Shown here one piece after another: positions 53,934 through 61,925 of a stretch of DNA of 64,000 nt. This DNA is from Candidatus Gastranaerophilales bacterium. GTDB taxonomy: Bacteria; Cyanobacteriota; Vampirovibrionia; Gastranaerophilales; Gastranaerophilaceae. Position numbers and translations under genes: made by a program. A model generated the notes under the pieces. It was not told the origin of the DNA and did not search any database. It worked only from the letters and a program-made list of their open reading frames with translations. Numbering within the stretch: position 1 is the stretch's first letter; each line of letters opens with the position of its first letter. The stretch covers positions 45,316 to 109,315 of the forward strand of contig CALVCA010000006.1 in NCBI GenBank assembly GCA_944325895.1, written 5' to 3'.

Positions 53934-55672
53934 GCTTCATATCGTTTGAAAGATTTTTCGATATTTTTAGAAATAACAGATTTAATTGTATCGTATTCCG
54001 TTGTGAGTGATGAAATTTCAGTATCAAGATTTTTCATTTTCAAATCTAAAATCTGCTCTTTATTTTCTATTTTTTGTTTTTCAGTATTGTATTTTGCTTC
54101 TGCTTTTGCAACCATATCTTCATCCGATATCTCTCTTATATACGTATTTGTTGCATAATTTGTTGCATAATAATAGCCGTCATCTGAACATGAATTCAAA
54201 AGCAATTTACCTGTTTTTAACATTTCTTGTAAATAATCACTGTCGTCTATATTTATGTTCTCTCTCCAGCCGTACATACAAATTTGGTTAAATATTGCAT
54301 CATAAAATCCTGAATTCAATGACTGATCGGTATTTACACCTTCGCTGACAGCAACGTCAAACAAAAATTGATCATCATTTATATCAATCAATACGCTGTC
54401 TTTTACTTTACGGTTATCAGTCGTTTCGCTTACACTATATTTAGTATCATCCAAGCCTTCCATAGCCTGTGCAAAATAGGTCAAATATGCTTTTGCTATG
54501 TTGGTTATACTAATTGATACACCATCATCACAGTGGTTACGGTTACCGGTCTTATCCTTTTTCGGGTTATCAAAAAATGTAAAACCTATATAATCAGATG
54601 TACAATAAGAAGCATCTTTTTGAGAAAAAGCTTCATCCCAGCTGCCACGATTTGCAGTATGACCGTTCATAGCATTGATAACACCGTTCCATTTGTTAGT
54701 ATCAACGCCATTACCGTCTTTTGTCATACGATTATCGTACTCATATACACCTTGCGAATAATCCAAAAGTTGTGAAGTCATACTTTCAGCATAAGTAATC
54801 GCACTTTGAACTTCAGGACTGCCGGTTACGTTCAGCATATTAGCCAATTCGCCGAATAGCCATTCCCATATAGCAAGCTGGGAAATTGCTGTTGCAGCGT
54901 ATTTCATATAATCTCCATTATCCTGGACTCTGCAAAGAATTTGATAGTTTTTGCCGTCAGCTAATATATCACCTAAAGAAATAGTACCGCCTTTGTAATT
55001 TCCTGTATTATCACCATCACGTATGACAGCATCAAAAAAATTATCCGTGCTTAAATTTGAAGATGGCTGTCCTATAATCTCTGCTTTTAAATCACTGGCA
55101 CTATAAGCCATTGTTGTAACATCACAGAGTTCACCGGAAGTATACAAATCTAACATTTCTTCTAACGTCATTTTCTCGGTCGTTACCGTCGCCAAGTCCG
55201 TTGAACCGTTTCCGATTGTCTGTGAATATTGTATTCCCGTATACAAGTCTGCTGCATCCTGACTTATCAGTCCGCTCGCTGCCATACCTTGTATAAACGC
55301 ATCTCGGGTCGCACTCGACGGCAAGCATCCTAATCCCTCCTGCGGTATCCCGGCTGCCTTCGCTGCTGCTGCATATTTTGCGTTTAATATTATCTTCCCG
55401 CTGTTATCTGACAACATCAACGGTAAATATCCGTTTAATTCCGATGGCGTCATCATCAAATTATAACTCAACGGGTTTGTCTTATCGCCTGTTCCGTAAA
55501 AATCATATACTAATTTCGTCGCATCCAATGCGTTTTGATATTCATTTGATATATCTGTCATGTTCCTCGATAACGACAACTTTTGGTGCGAATATCTCAT
55601 TGATTGATATTCACAGTCCGACTTCCTCGCCGTTATTGTTAACAATCTCGCTTGTGATGCCGATAAGCCCAT
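53930..55672 (-). CDS. MGxxASQAR-family protein (flagellin-like architecture), 580 aa
   Basis: The largest member of the family. N-terminal MGLSASQARLLTITARKSDC and helix to about residue 55, a long variable domain, and a C-terminal coiled coil (KIENKEQILDLKMKNLDTEI ... VISKNIEKSFKRYEA). GAAAGGAAAT lies just before the ATG. A sigma-28-like element and TGTTAAC/TGTTAC boxes lie upstream. The 5' third of the gene (about 55070-55670) uses more G/C-rich codons than the 3' part, suggesting a mosaic history. Confidence 0.75.
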   Translation of the reverse strand: MGLSASQARLLTITARKSDCEYQSMRYSHQKLSLSRNMTDISNEYQNALDATKLVYDFYGTGDKTNPLSYNLMMTPSELNGYLPLMLSDNSGKIILNAKYAAAAKAAGIPQEGLGCLPSSATRDAFIQGMAASGLISQDAADLYTGIQYSQTIGNGSTDLATVTTEKMTLEEMLDLYTSGELCDVTTMAYSASDLKAEIIGQPSSNLSTDNFFDAVIRDGDNTGNYKGGTISLGDILADGKNYQILCRVQDNGDYMKYAATAISQLAIWEWLFGELANMLNVTGSPEVQSAITYAESMTSQLLDYSQGVYEYDNRMTKDGNGVDTNKWNGVINAMNGHTANRGSWDEAFSQKDASYCTSDYIGFTFFDNPKKDKTGNRNHCDDGVSISITNIAKAYLTYFAQAMEGLDDTKYSVSETTDNRKVKDSVLIDINDDQFLFDVAVSEGVNTDQSLNSGFYDAIFNQICMYGWRENINIDDSDYLQEMLKTGKLLLNSCSDDGYYYATNYATNTYIREISDEDMVAKAEAKYNTEKQKIENKEQILDLKMKNLDTEISSLTTEYDTIKSVISKNIEKSFKRYEA

Positions 55673-55710
55673 CTATTTCCTTTCGCAACAACATTTGTAT
55701 TCATGTAGTT

Positions 55711-55771
55711 ATACGTCATTTTGTTTATTAATCTTTAAATTTCTTACACTGTTTTGTAACAAATGTTAACA
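55711..55771 (-). promoter_or_regulatory. TGTTAAC box plus sigma-28-like promoter of the 53930 gene
   Basis: On the minus strand: TGTTAACATTTGTTACA (55771-55755), 17 nt, TAAAGATT (55737-55730), 11 nt, TGACGTAT (55718-55711). Confidence 0.55.
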
Positions 55772-55878
55772 ATAAGATTTAATAATAACGCACGCTGCGA
55801 TTGATTTTTAAAAAATATCCATTAAATGATTGATGTGAAGGCTGAAATAATACTCTATTGTATTTATACGGGGAGAAT

Positions 55879-57045
55879 ATGAGTACTCAGACTTTAAATT
55901 CAATAGCGTCAAAAGAACTGTATACGCAGTATAATTGGTATCAAAAAACATTTCCGCCGGTTATACAGGAAAGCTGCGATGAATTTTTCCTGCCCGGATT
56001 TAAATTTGAACTTTTAGGAATAAGCAAAAACATAACCCCGTTGATGGATAAAGACTCTTATTTTGTCACTAAAATTCGTATAGATAAACAATACGATATG
56101 TTTTTCAGAAGTTCAGACAAAACAATTTCATTGATTTTGGACAGAGTTTTAGGCAAAAGCAACAAATCCTTTAATCTAAACAAATTAACTGATTTGGAAG
56201 CAAAAATTATCACATCATTCAATGACTATATGTTTAATATGACATCAAAACTTCTGTCACCGCCGCCGGCAAATGAAATAAGAAGATCAAATTTTGATGT
56301 CATACATCTGACATTTATAATAAAAGATGTTGAACAAAATCGCTGCGGCAAATTTATAATTTCACTTCCCGCAGCACTCTTAAATCCGCAGGAAATAACC
56401 TCAACAGGAGATAAATTTGACAATACAACTTTTACAAAAAGCACTTTAGATGTAAAAATAGAAATCGGCACCACAAGATTTACAATGCACGATTTGAAAA
56501 ACCTGGATTTAGAAGATATGGTCATCTTTGAAAACAGTAACATTAAACAAATGACACTTGTGATAGATGATTATAAAAAAGAAATAAACTTAAACCCTAA
56601 TTTAGGGCTGATAACACCGATAGACAACAATAACGGAGGAGAAAATATGGGAGCAGAAAACCTATGGGACAGTATAGAAGTAGAAATGTCCGCAGAATTT
56701 GATGCCGTAAAAATAACTCTTGGCGAACTAAAAAAAATCGAAGACGGAACAGTTGTTGATTTAACTTCAATATATGACAACAAAGTTACACTCAAAGTTG
56801 AAGATAAAATAATAGCCCGTGGGGAATTAGTAATAATAAATGACCGCTATGGTGTAAAAATTACTGAAGTAACGGCACAACAACCGATGCAGCAAGCTGC
56901 ACAACAACCAACCCAAGAACCGGATCAAACAGATTCAGTCGTTACCGAAGAACCGGCAGTTGAAAATTCCGAAGAACCGGCTGCGGATCAGCAGGATGAA
57001 GAATTTGATTACAGTGATTTTGAACTTGATGATGAAGATATTTAA
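55879..57045 (+). CDS. FliN/FliY/SctQ-type switch (C-ring) protein with two SpoA domains
   Basis: A C-ring component of a flagellar or type III export apparatus. The N-terminal ~165 residues form an alpha/beta domain. Two SpoA-type segments follow: STLDVKIEIGTTRFTMHDLK (about 190-245) and IEVEMSAEFDAVKITLGELK ... GELVIINDRYGVKITEV (about 265-345). A Gln/Pro/Glu-rich acidic tail ends the protein. Two SpoA domains in one chain is the SctQ layout; FliM and FliN carry one each. GGGGAGA lies before the ATG at 55879. It heads the fliO-P-Q-orf-R operon. Confidence 0.82.
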   Translation: MSTQTLNSIASKELYTQYNWYQKTFPPVIQESCDEFFLPGFKFELLGISKNITPLMDKDSYFVTKIRIDKQYDMFFRSSDKTISLILDRVLGKSNKSFNLNKLTDLEAKIITSFNDYMFNMTSKLLSPPPANEIRRSNFDVIHLTFIIKDVEQNRCGKFIISLPAALLNPQEITSTGDKFDNTTFTKSTLDVKIEIGTTRFTMHDLKNLDLEDMVIFENSNIKQMTLVIDDYKKEINLNPNLGLITPIDNNNGGENMGAENLWDSIEVEMSAEFDAVKITLGELKKIEDGTVVDLTSIYDNKVTLKVEDKIIARGELVIINDRYGVKITEVTAQQPMQQAAQQPTQEPDQTDSVVTEEPAVENSEEPAADQQDEEFDYSDFELDDEDI

Positions 57046-57056
57046 AGGAGGAGTAA

Positions 57057-57407
57057 ATGTTCGGATATGCAGCGAATTTTACGGTATATACAATGGCAAT
57101 GATAGGCTTAATCTGCTTTGCCATGTTCGTTTATAAAAAATTCTTTTTAAATGCAAATTTTAACAACAAATCACAGTTTTTAGGCATTGAAGAAAGCATA
57201 AGCCTGGCACCCCGAAAAAACTTACATGTGATAAGAGCAGGGAAAGAAAAATTTTTGATAGCCTGTGATGTTGATAAAACAACACTGATTTCAAAACTTA
57301 ATGAAAATTCAACAAAAAAAGAATTAACCGAAGAGCTTCCGGTAATAGTTGATTTTCAGAAAAAAAATGTTTTAAAAGATATGGTCAAAAAAATTAATGA
57401 AATTTAG
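57057..57407 (+). CDS. fliO: FliO-like flagellar biosynthesis protein
   Basis: One N-terminal membrane helix (YTMAMIGLICFAMFVYKKFF) then a small cytoplasmic domain ESISLAPRKNLHVIRAGKEKFLIACDV, the FliO pattern (L-x-P-K/R-x2-L-x-V-x-x-G). FliO assists assembly of the FliP ring and is typical of flagella rather than injectisomes. AAAGGAGGA precedes the ATG, and the gene lies 11 nt after the SpoA gene and 8 nt before fliP. Short proteins of this family are weakly conserved, so position supports the call. Confidence 0.78.
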   Translation: MFGYAANFTVYTMAMIGLICFAMFVYKKFFLNANFNNKSQFLGIEESISLAPRKNLHVIRAGKEKFLIACDVDKTTLISKLNENSTKKELTEELPVIVDFQKKNVLKDMVKKINEI

Positions 57408-57415
57408 AGGATAAA

Positions 57416-58057
57416 ATGGATACGGTTCTTAAAGACATAAACCCGGTATTACAAATGTTAATCGTCATGACGGTATTTTCGCTGTTACCGCTTGTATTTT
57501 GCTGTATGACAAGTTTTTTAAGATTTGTTATAGTATTTTCAATGTTAAAAACAGCACTCGGTACACAACAGGTTCCGCCGTCAATTGTTATAATAGGATT
57601 AGCAATGATTTTGACTTTTTATACAATGGGTACGACTTTTACCAAAATGTATGAAATGGGCTCCATACCGTATCAAAAAAATCAAAATATGATAGAAGCC
57701 ATAGCGGAAGGTTCAAAACCTCTGAAAGAATTTATGATGAAGCAAACACGTGAATCAGATTTGGCATTTTTTATAGAACTTTCACAAAAAACACCGCCCG
57801 AATCTCCTGAAGAAATAACCATTTGGCAGGTTGCACCGGCATATATTATAAGTGAGTTAAAAACAGCTTTTGAAATCGGTTTCATCGTATTTGTACCGTT
57901 TATTGTATTGGATTTGGTTGTTGCAAATATTCTGCTGGCATTAGGTATGTTTATGCTGTCGCCGACCATTATATCATTACCGTTTAAACTTCTTATATTT
58001 ATAGCCGTAGACGGCTGGGCACTGATTGTACAAGGACTGGTTACAAGTTACAATTGA
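57416..58057 (+). CDS. fliP: FliP / SctR export-gate protein
   Basis: Core subunit of the type III export gate. MTSFLRFVIVFSMLKTALGTQQVPP and the C-terminal VLDLVVANILLALGMFMLSP with SLPFKLLIFIAVDGWALIV are diagnostic. At 213 aa it begins directly at the first membrane helix and has no cleavable signal peptide, unlike many flagellar FliP proteins (about 245 aa). GAGGATAAA precedes the ATG. Flagellar versus injectisome assignment rests on FliO next to it. Confidence 0.93.
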   Translation: MDTVLKDINPVLQMLIVMTVFSLLPLVFCCMTSFLRFVIVFSMLKTALGTQQVPPSIVIIGLAMILTFYTMGTTFTKMYEMGSIPYQKNQNMIEAIAEGSKPLKEFMMKQTRESDLAFFIELSQKTPPESPEEITIWQVAPAYIISELKTAFEIGFIVFVPFIVLDLVVANILLALGMFMLSPTIISLPFKLLIFIAVDGWALIVQGLVTSYN

Positions 58058-58065
58058 GGTTAAGT

Positions 58066-58554
58066 ATGGAACTTTTAATAGAATATTTAGCAAAAGGATT
58101 TATGATAATGCTGGCAATATCAATGCCATGTGTACTTGTAGCAGCAGGAATCGGGCTTGTTGTAGGTATTTTGCAAGCTGTAACACAGGTACAGGAACAA
58201 ACTATCGCTGCTGCACCAAAAATTTTAGCAGTATTTTTAGTAATAATAATCGGCGGAGTAGGTTTTATAAGAATGCTTACAAACTTCTTTACCGACGGAA
58301 TGGCACTTGCATTTAATGTCATCACAAGAAATGACAATTATGTTCTTTCTTCTGATTACTATAAATACACAACACCATTTGAAGGCGAAATGAAAGACCG
58401 CTTTAAAAATCAGGATAACATAAATGAAATCATGAAAAATCCAGGCAAAATACCGTTTATAAACAATCAGCAAAAAATGAAATACTTGCCGAGTCAAAGA
58501 ACACCAATGCCTAAACCTGATTTCGTAGAAACTAATACAATACTTGGAAGATAA
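58066..58554 (+). CDS. fliQ: FliQ / SctS export-gate protein with long C-terminal extension
   Basis: The first ~85 residues are a normal two-helix FliQ (GIGLVVGILQAVTQVQEQT and PKILAVFLVIIIGGVGFIRML). Normal FliQ ends near 90 residues; here ~75 polar residues follow (YYKYTTPFEGEMKDRFKNQ ... QRTPMPKPDFVETNTILGR). TGAGGT lies 6 nt before the ATG at 58066. The extension has no known domain and could contact a partner on the cytoplasmic side. Confidence 0.88.
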   Translation: MELLIEYLAKGFMIMLAISMPCVLVAAGIGLVVGILQAVTQVQEQTIAAAPKILAVFLVIIIGGVGFIRMLTNFFTDGMALAFNVITRNDNYVLSSDYYKYTTPFEGEMKDRFKNQDNINEIMKNPGKIPFINNQQKMKYLPSQRTPMPKPDFVETNTILGR

Positions 58555-58555
58555 T

Positions 58556-58906
58556 ATGAAAAAATTATTGATTACAATTTTATTAATGACATCACCGGCA
58601 TTTGCATACGAAAACTACATGATAATTTCAGATGTGCCGATAAAATCAGTTTACGTAGAAAATGACAAAATTCTTGATGCAAAGCCTGTTTTTACAATAT
58701 CAAACGAAAAAAAGATATTAATACTTACCCCTAAAAATACGGGTAAAACTAAAATTTTTGTAGATTTAAATAAAAACTCCAAAATACTGGATGTTGATGT
58801 TACAAAAAAAATTACCAAAATAAAACCCGAAAAAGGATTTGACTACTTTGCTATTGATGAGCCGCCAAAGGGCATAGAATTACTGCCGCCGCCCGGGAGG
58901 ATGTAA
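58556..58906 (+). CDS. Exported protein resembling the T2SS/T3SS pilus N-terminal domain
   Basis: Signal peptide MKKLLITILLMTSPAFA. The mature part IISDVPIKSVYVENDKILDA and KKILILTPKNTGKTKIFVDL has the pattern of the small beta domain (T2SS-T3SS_pil_N type) found at the start of pilus or secretin-associated proteins. A Pro-rich tail ends it. It lies between fliQ and fliR with 1-nt spacing and overlap, so it is part of the export operon. This position for such a protein is unusual. Homology is inferred from pattern only. Confidence 0.65.
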   Translation: MKKLLITILLMTSPAFAYENYMIISDVPIKSVYVENDKILDAKPVFTISNEKKILILTPKNTGKTKIFVDLNKNSKILDVDVTKKITKIKPEKGFDYFAIDEPPKGIELLPPPGRM

Positions 58907-59685
58907 TGGAAACCGTATTATCTGAATTGATGAATATGTTCCCGTCATTGAACACCTCGCTTGCCGCAGGTATTATGGTATTTTCACGGTTTTTAGGATT
59001 TATCAGACTGGCACCTGTTTTTAACCGAAAAGAAATCCCCGGAATGGTTAAACTTGCATTATGCCTTTTATTAACAATAGTCATAACTCCTTTTGTAAAA
59101 CCGGCAAGTCTTATGGTAATGGACTCTTTTGTTCTGTCTATTTTATTGAATGTAGTTGCCGGAGCTTTGATAGGCTATATGGCACAGTTAATACTTATGG
59201 CAGTTGATGCCGGAGCGGATATGATTAATATGCAAATGGGGTTGTCATCCGCTATGGTATTAGAACCAACCACATCAAGCCAGGTTTCGCTTTTAGGGAA
59301 AATTATGGCATTATTCGGACTTTTAATTTTTATAAATTTAGGCGGTGTGTACTGGTTATTGAGAGCTTTGATGAGAAGTTTTGAAATATTCCCCATTTTT
59401 GCAACAAGTATTCCGCTTGCAAAACTTGTAAATATGGATTATCTTATAACAATTTCATCAAATGTATTATTTATGGGGTTACAAATAGCATCACCTATTT
59501 TACTTGCAACACTCGGACAGGATATAATTTTAGGTGTAATTTCAAAAACAGCACCGCAGGTAAACGTGTTTCAATTAAGCTTCTTGTTTAAACCTGTTTT
59601 GGGTGCGGCAATTATGGTTTGGATTTTGCCAATGCTGTTAAATATAATAAGCGACTACTTTTTGTCATATTCAAATATTTTTTAA
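58906..59685 (+). CDS. fliR: FliR / SctT export-gate protein
   Basis: Multi-helix subunit completing the FliPQR gate. Family signs are FSRFLGFIRLAPVFNRKEIPG near the start, ALIGYMAQLILMAVDAGADM, QMGLSSAMVLEPTTSSQVSL, and APQVNVFQLSFLFKPVLGAA near the end. The 259-aa length is normal. The start overlaps the previous stop by 1 nt (TAATGG). No flhB or flhA follows; the next feature is the promoter of pilin cassette 3. Confidence 0.92.
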   Translation: METVLSELMNMFPSLNTSLAAGIMVFSRFLGFIRLAPVFNRKEIPGMVKLALCLLLTIVITPFVKPASLMVMDSFVLSILLNVVAGALIGYMAQLILMAVDAGADMINMQMGLSSAMVLEPTTSSQVSLLGKIMALFGLLIFINLGGVYWLLRALMRSFEIFPIFATSIPLAKLVNMDYLITISSNVLFMGLQIASPILLATLGQDIILGVISKTAPQVNVFQLSFLFKPVLGAAIMVWILPMLLNIISDYFLSYSNIF

Positions 59686-59692
59686 AATTACC

Positions 59693-59721
59693 TTGACAAA
59701 ATTTGAGAAATAATATTTAAT
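59693..59721 (+). promoter_or_regulatory. Sigma-70-type promoter of leader/pilin cassette 3
   Basis: TTGACA (59693-59698), a 17-nt spacer, TTTAAT (59716-59721). It is nearly identical to the promoter of cassette 1 at 1156-1184. Confidence 0.6.
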
Positions 59722-59742
59722 TAAGGAAAAAGGAGTTAAGAG

Positions 59743-59802
59743 ATGAAAACTATTGAAATAAAAGCGGATAAGATAGTCGCCCCCCCCCCAGATCATGCTT
59801 GA
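59743..59802 (+). CDS. Short conserved leader ORF, cassette 3 (19 aa), ending in a poly-C tract
   Basis: Peptide MKTIEIKADKIVAPPPDHA, with AAAAAGGAG upstream. Ten consecutive C lie at 59780-59789. The long pilin frame is open from 59772 and is in the -1 frame relative to this ORF, as in cassette 2. Confidence 0.5.
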   Translation: MKTIEIKADKIVAPPPDHA

Positions 59803-60773
59803 TTAGTGCCTTTCAGGCTGTTTATGGAAGCTTATTCCACATAACCCGTCATTCTGAGCGGAGCGGTGCTACGCACGTAGACACATTAGATTTTGCATTG
59901 TCTTCTACACGTCATTCTGAGCGGAGCGGTGCTACGCACGTAGACACATTAGGTTTGCCTTCTACACGTCATCCTGAGCGTAGCGAAGAATCTTTTAATG
60001 AGATCCTTCGGCTGAAGCCTCAGGATGACGTATACCACCCAACCCCTAGTACGTTTGACAAAAATCGTCGTGCCGCCTTCACGTTAGCTGAGGTTCTTAT
60101 CACCCTCGGGATTATTGGGGTCGTTGCGGCTTTAACTATTCCGACATTGATTAGTAATTATCAACAATTTGTTCTAAATGTGCAATTTAAAAAGACATAT
60201 TCTCTAATAACTCAAACTGTCGACAATGTAAATTTAGACTTTGGATATTTGCCGCAATGCTACTACTCTAATAATAATATGAGCAATGCAGTCAGTAATG
60301 AATGTGAAAAATTTTATGAAAGTTTTTTTAATAAATTAAAAGTTGTTCAATACTGTGAAAATAAAGCTTATGAAAAAAATTGTATTCCAAAATATAAAGG
60401 TTATGATACTGTCGCTAATGAAAATAATCCTGATGCTGAAGTACCTGAAGGCTATGAAAGTTACGGTGATTATGCTTCAAAAGGATGTACCGGTTTTAGA
60501 GAAGAATATATTTTAAATAGCAGCAAAGTATTTGTGGTATCAAGCGGCGAAATTTTTATACCTTATACTGTTCCGCATTGGATGGCACCGATTTTGGCAG
60601 TTGATATAAACGGCAAAAAAGGACCTAATAAATGGGGATATGATATATTTACATTTGCACGTATTTCTGATGGCAACAAGGTATGGTATGGACCGTCAGC
60701 GTGTACGGCAATAGAAAAAGGCGGAAATTCAACTGAAACTATGCTGAAAAAACTTCAAGAAAATAAGTTATAA
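59799..60773 (+). CDS. Prepilin-type protein with repeat-derived N-terminal extension (cassette 3)
   Basis: A pilin-like protein. The motif NRRAAFTLAEVLITLGIIG lies around residues 87-106, followed by the hydrophobic helix and a ~170-residue domain with paired Cys. Unlike cassettes 1 and 2 there is no ATG before FDKNRR (it is ACG), and no in-frame ATG exists in the whole extension. Only TTG codons, or the leader ORF through a -1 shift on the C tract, can start it. The extension carries two tandem CGTCATTCTGAG units (63 and 57 nt) and a REP hairpin, all in frame. Either translation starts unusually or the gene is silent in this cell line. Confidence 0.7.
   Translation: MISAFQAVYGSLFHITRHSERSGATHVDTLDFALSSTRHSERSGATHVDTLGLPSTRHPERSEESFNEILRLKPQDDVYHPTPSTFDKNRRAAFTLAEVLITLGIIGVVAALTIPTLISNYQQFVLNVQFKKTYSLITQTVDNVNLDFGYLPQCYYSNNNMSNAVSNECEKFYESFFNKLKVVQYCENKAYEKNCIPKYKGYDTVANENNPDAEVPEGYESYGDYASKGCTGFREEYILNSSKVFVVSSGEIFIPYTVPHWMAPILAVDINGKKGPNKWGYDIFTFARISDGNKVWYGPSACTAIEKGGNSTETMLKKLQENKL
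59967..60030. repeat. REP-like palindromic element inside pilin cassette 3
   Basis: CGTCATCCTGAGCG at 59967 pairs with CTCAGGATGACG ending at 60030. Same family as 26397-26462 and the half copy at 1445. Confidence 0.82.
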
Positions 60774-60814
60774 CAAATAGTACTTACCCCTTTTTTTGGT
60801 AGTAAAATATTTTT

Positions 60815-61882
60815 ATGGTGAAAAATGCATACATCCATATACCTTTTTGTAAACAAAAATGCAACTATTGTTCTTTTGTGTCTTTCCCCGCATTAGAAAG
60901 TAAAACAGAATATCTTAAAGCACTTCAAAAGGAAATAACGCATTATTACAAAGGTGAAACGTTGGAAACAATCTACTTTGGCGGAGGAACACCGTCACTT
61001 TTAACAATTGAAGAAATAAAAAACATACTTAATTTACTTAATTTTACCAAACATACTGAAACAACCGTTGAACTCAATCCCGAAACACTTACACAAGAAT
61101 ATTTAGACGGCTTAAAATCAATAGGTATTAACCGTATAAGCCTTGGATGCCAAACTTTTGATAACGACATTTTAAAACTTATCGGACGCAGACACTCATC
61201 GCAGCAAGTTCAAAATACTGTAAAATATGCTAAAAAAACAGGTTTTAAAAACATAAGCATTGATTTTATATATGGTTTACCCGAACAAACAATTGAAGGC
61301 TTTGAAAAAGATTTAAAACTCGGAATTTCTTTAGGTGTTCAGCATATTTCTCTCTACGGACTAAAAATAGATGAAGGCTGCTATTTTTATAAAAATATGC
61401 CCAAAAACCTGCCTGATGAAGATTTGCAAGCGGATATGTATTTAAAAGCAGTTGAAATATTGAAAAATTTCAATCATTATGAAATCAGCAACTTTGGTAT
61501 CCCTTCAAGGCACAATCTTAACTACTGGAATAACAACAATTATTACGGATTTGGACTTGCGGCTCACGGATATGTTAATAATGTCAGGTACTCTAATGCA
61601 TCAAACCTAAATGACTATATTAAAAACCCGACAATTCATGCTTCTTCAACCACATTGAACTTAAAAGAACAGTTGGAAGAAGAAATTTTTTTAGGATTTA
61701 GAAAAATGGAAGGTATTGATATAAAGGGCATAAACAAAAAATTTAACATAGATTTTGAAAAAAAATACTCCGGTATTTTAAATAAATATAATGATTTTTT
61801 TATAAAAACTCCAAAGGGCTATGCATTAAATATAAAAGGTATTTTAATCAGCAACACTATACTGGCAGAATTTTTGCAATAA
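60815..61882 (+). CDS. hemW: HemW-type radical SAM protein (coproporphyrinogen oxidase-like)
   Basis: A radical SAM protein with the CxxxCxxC cluster in CKQKCNYC (Cys12, 16, 19), YFGGGTPS, a Glu-rich VELNPETL, GVQHISLYGLKI and the C-terminal HemW winged-helix part. At 355 aa it fits HemW, a heme chaperone often labelled HemN. The fourth Cys after Tyr typical of true HemN (CxxxCxxCxC) is replaced by Ser (CNYCSF), which supports HemW. TAAAAT ends 6 nt before the ATG (predicted leaderless). Confidence 0.88.
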   Translation: MVKNAYIHIPFCKQKCNYCSFVSFPALESKTEYLKALQKEITHYYKGETLETIYFGGGTPSLLTIEEIKNILNLLNFTKHTETTVELNPETLTQEYLDGLKSIGINRISLGCQTFDNDILKLIGRRHSSQQVQNTVKYAKKTGFKNISIDFIYGLPEQTIEGFEKDLKLGISLGVQHISLYGLKIDEGCYFYKNMPKNLPDEDLQADMYLKAVEILKNFNHYEISNFGIPSRHNLNYWNNNNYYGFGLAAHGYVNNVRYSNASNLNDYIKNPTIHASSTTLNLKEQLEEEIFLGFRKMEGIDIKGINKKFNIDFEKKYSGILNKYNDFFIKTPKGYALNIKGILISNTILAEFLQ

Positions 61883-61908
61883 AAAAGTCAGCCTGAGCTG
61901 ACTTTTTT
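61883..61908. terminator. Bidirectional rho-independent terminator
   Basis: AGTCAGC/GCTGACT stem with a CTGA loop, flanked by A and T runs, between hemW and the convergent gene ending at 61926. Confidence 0.9.
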
Positions 61909-61925
61909 AAATATACAGAATATAC

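Noticed and set aside
55835..55850. GGCTGAAAT as a second sigma-28 -10 element for the fliO-R operon
   Set aside because: The match to GCCGATAA is poor and the distance to any TAAA differs from the other three promoters.
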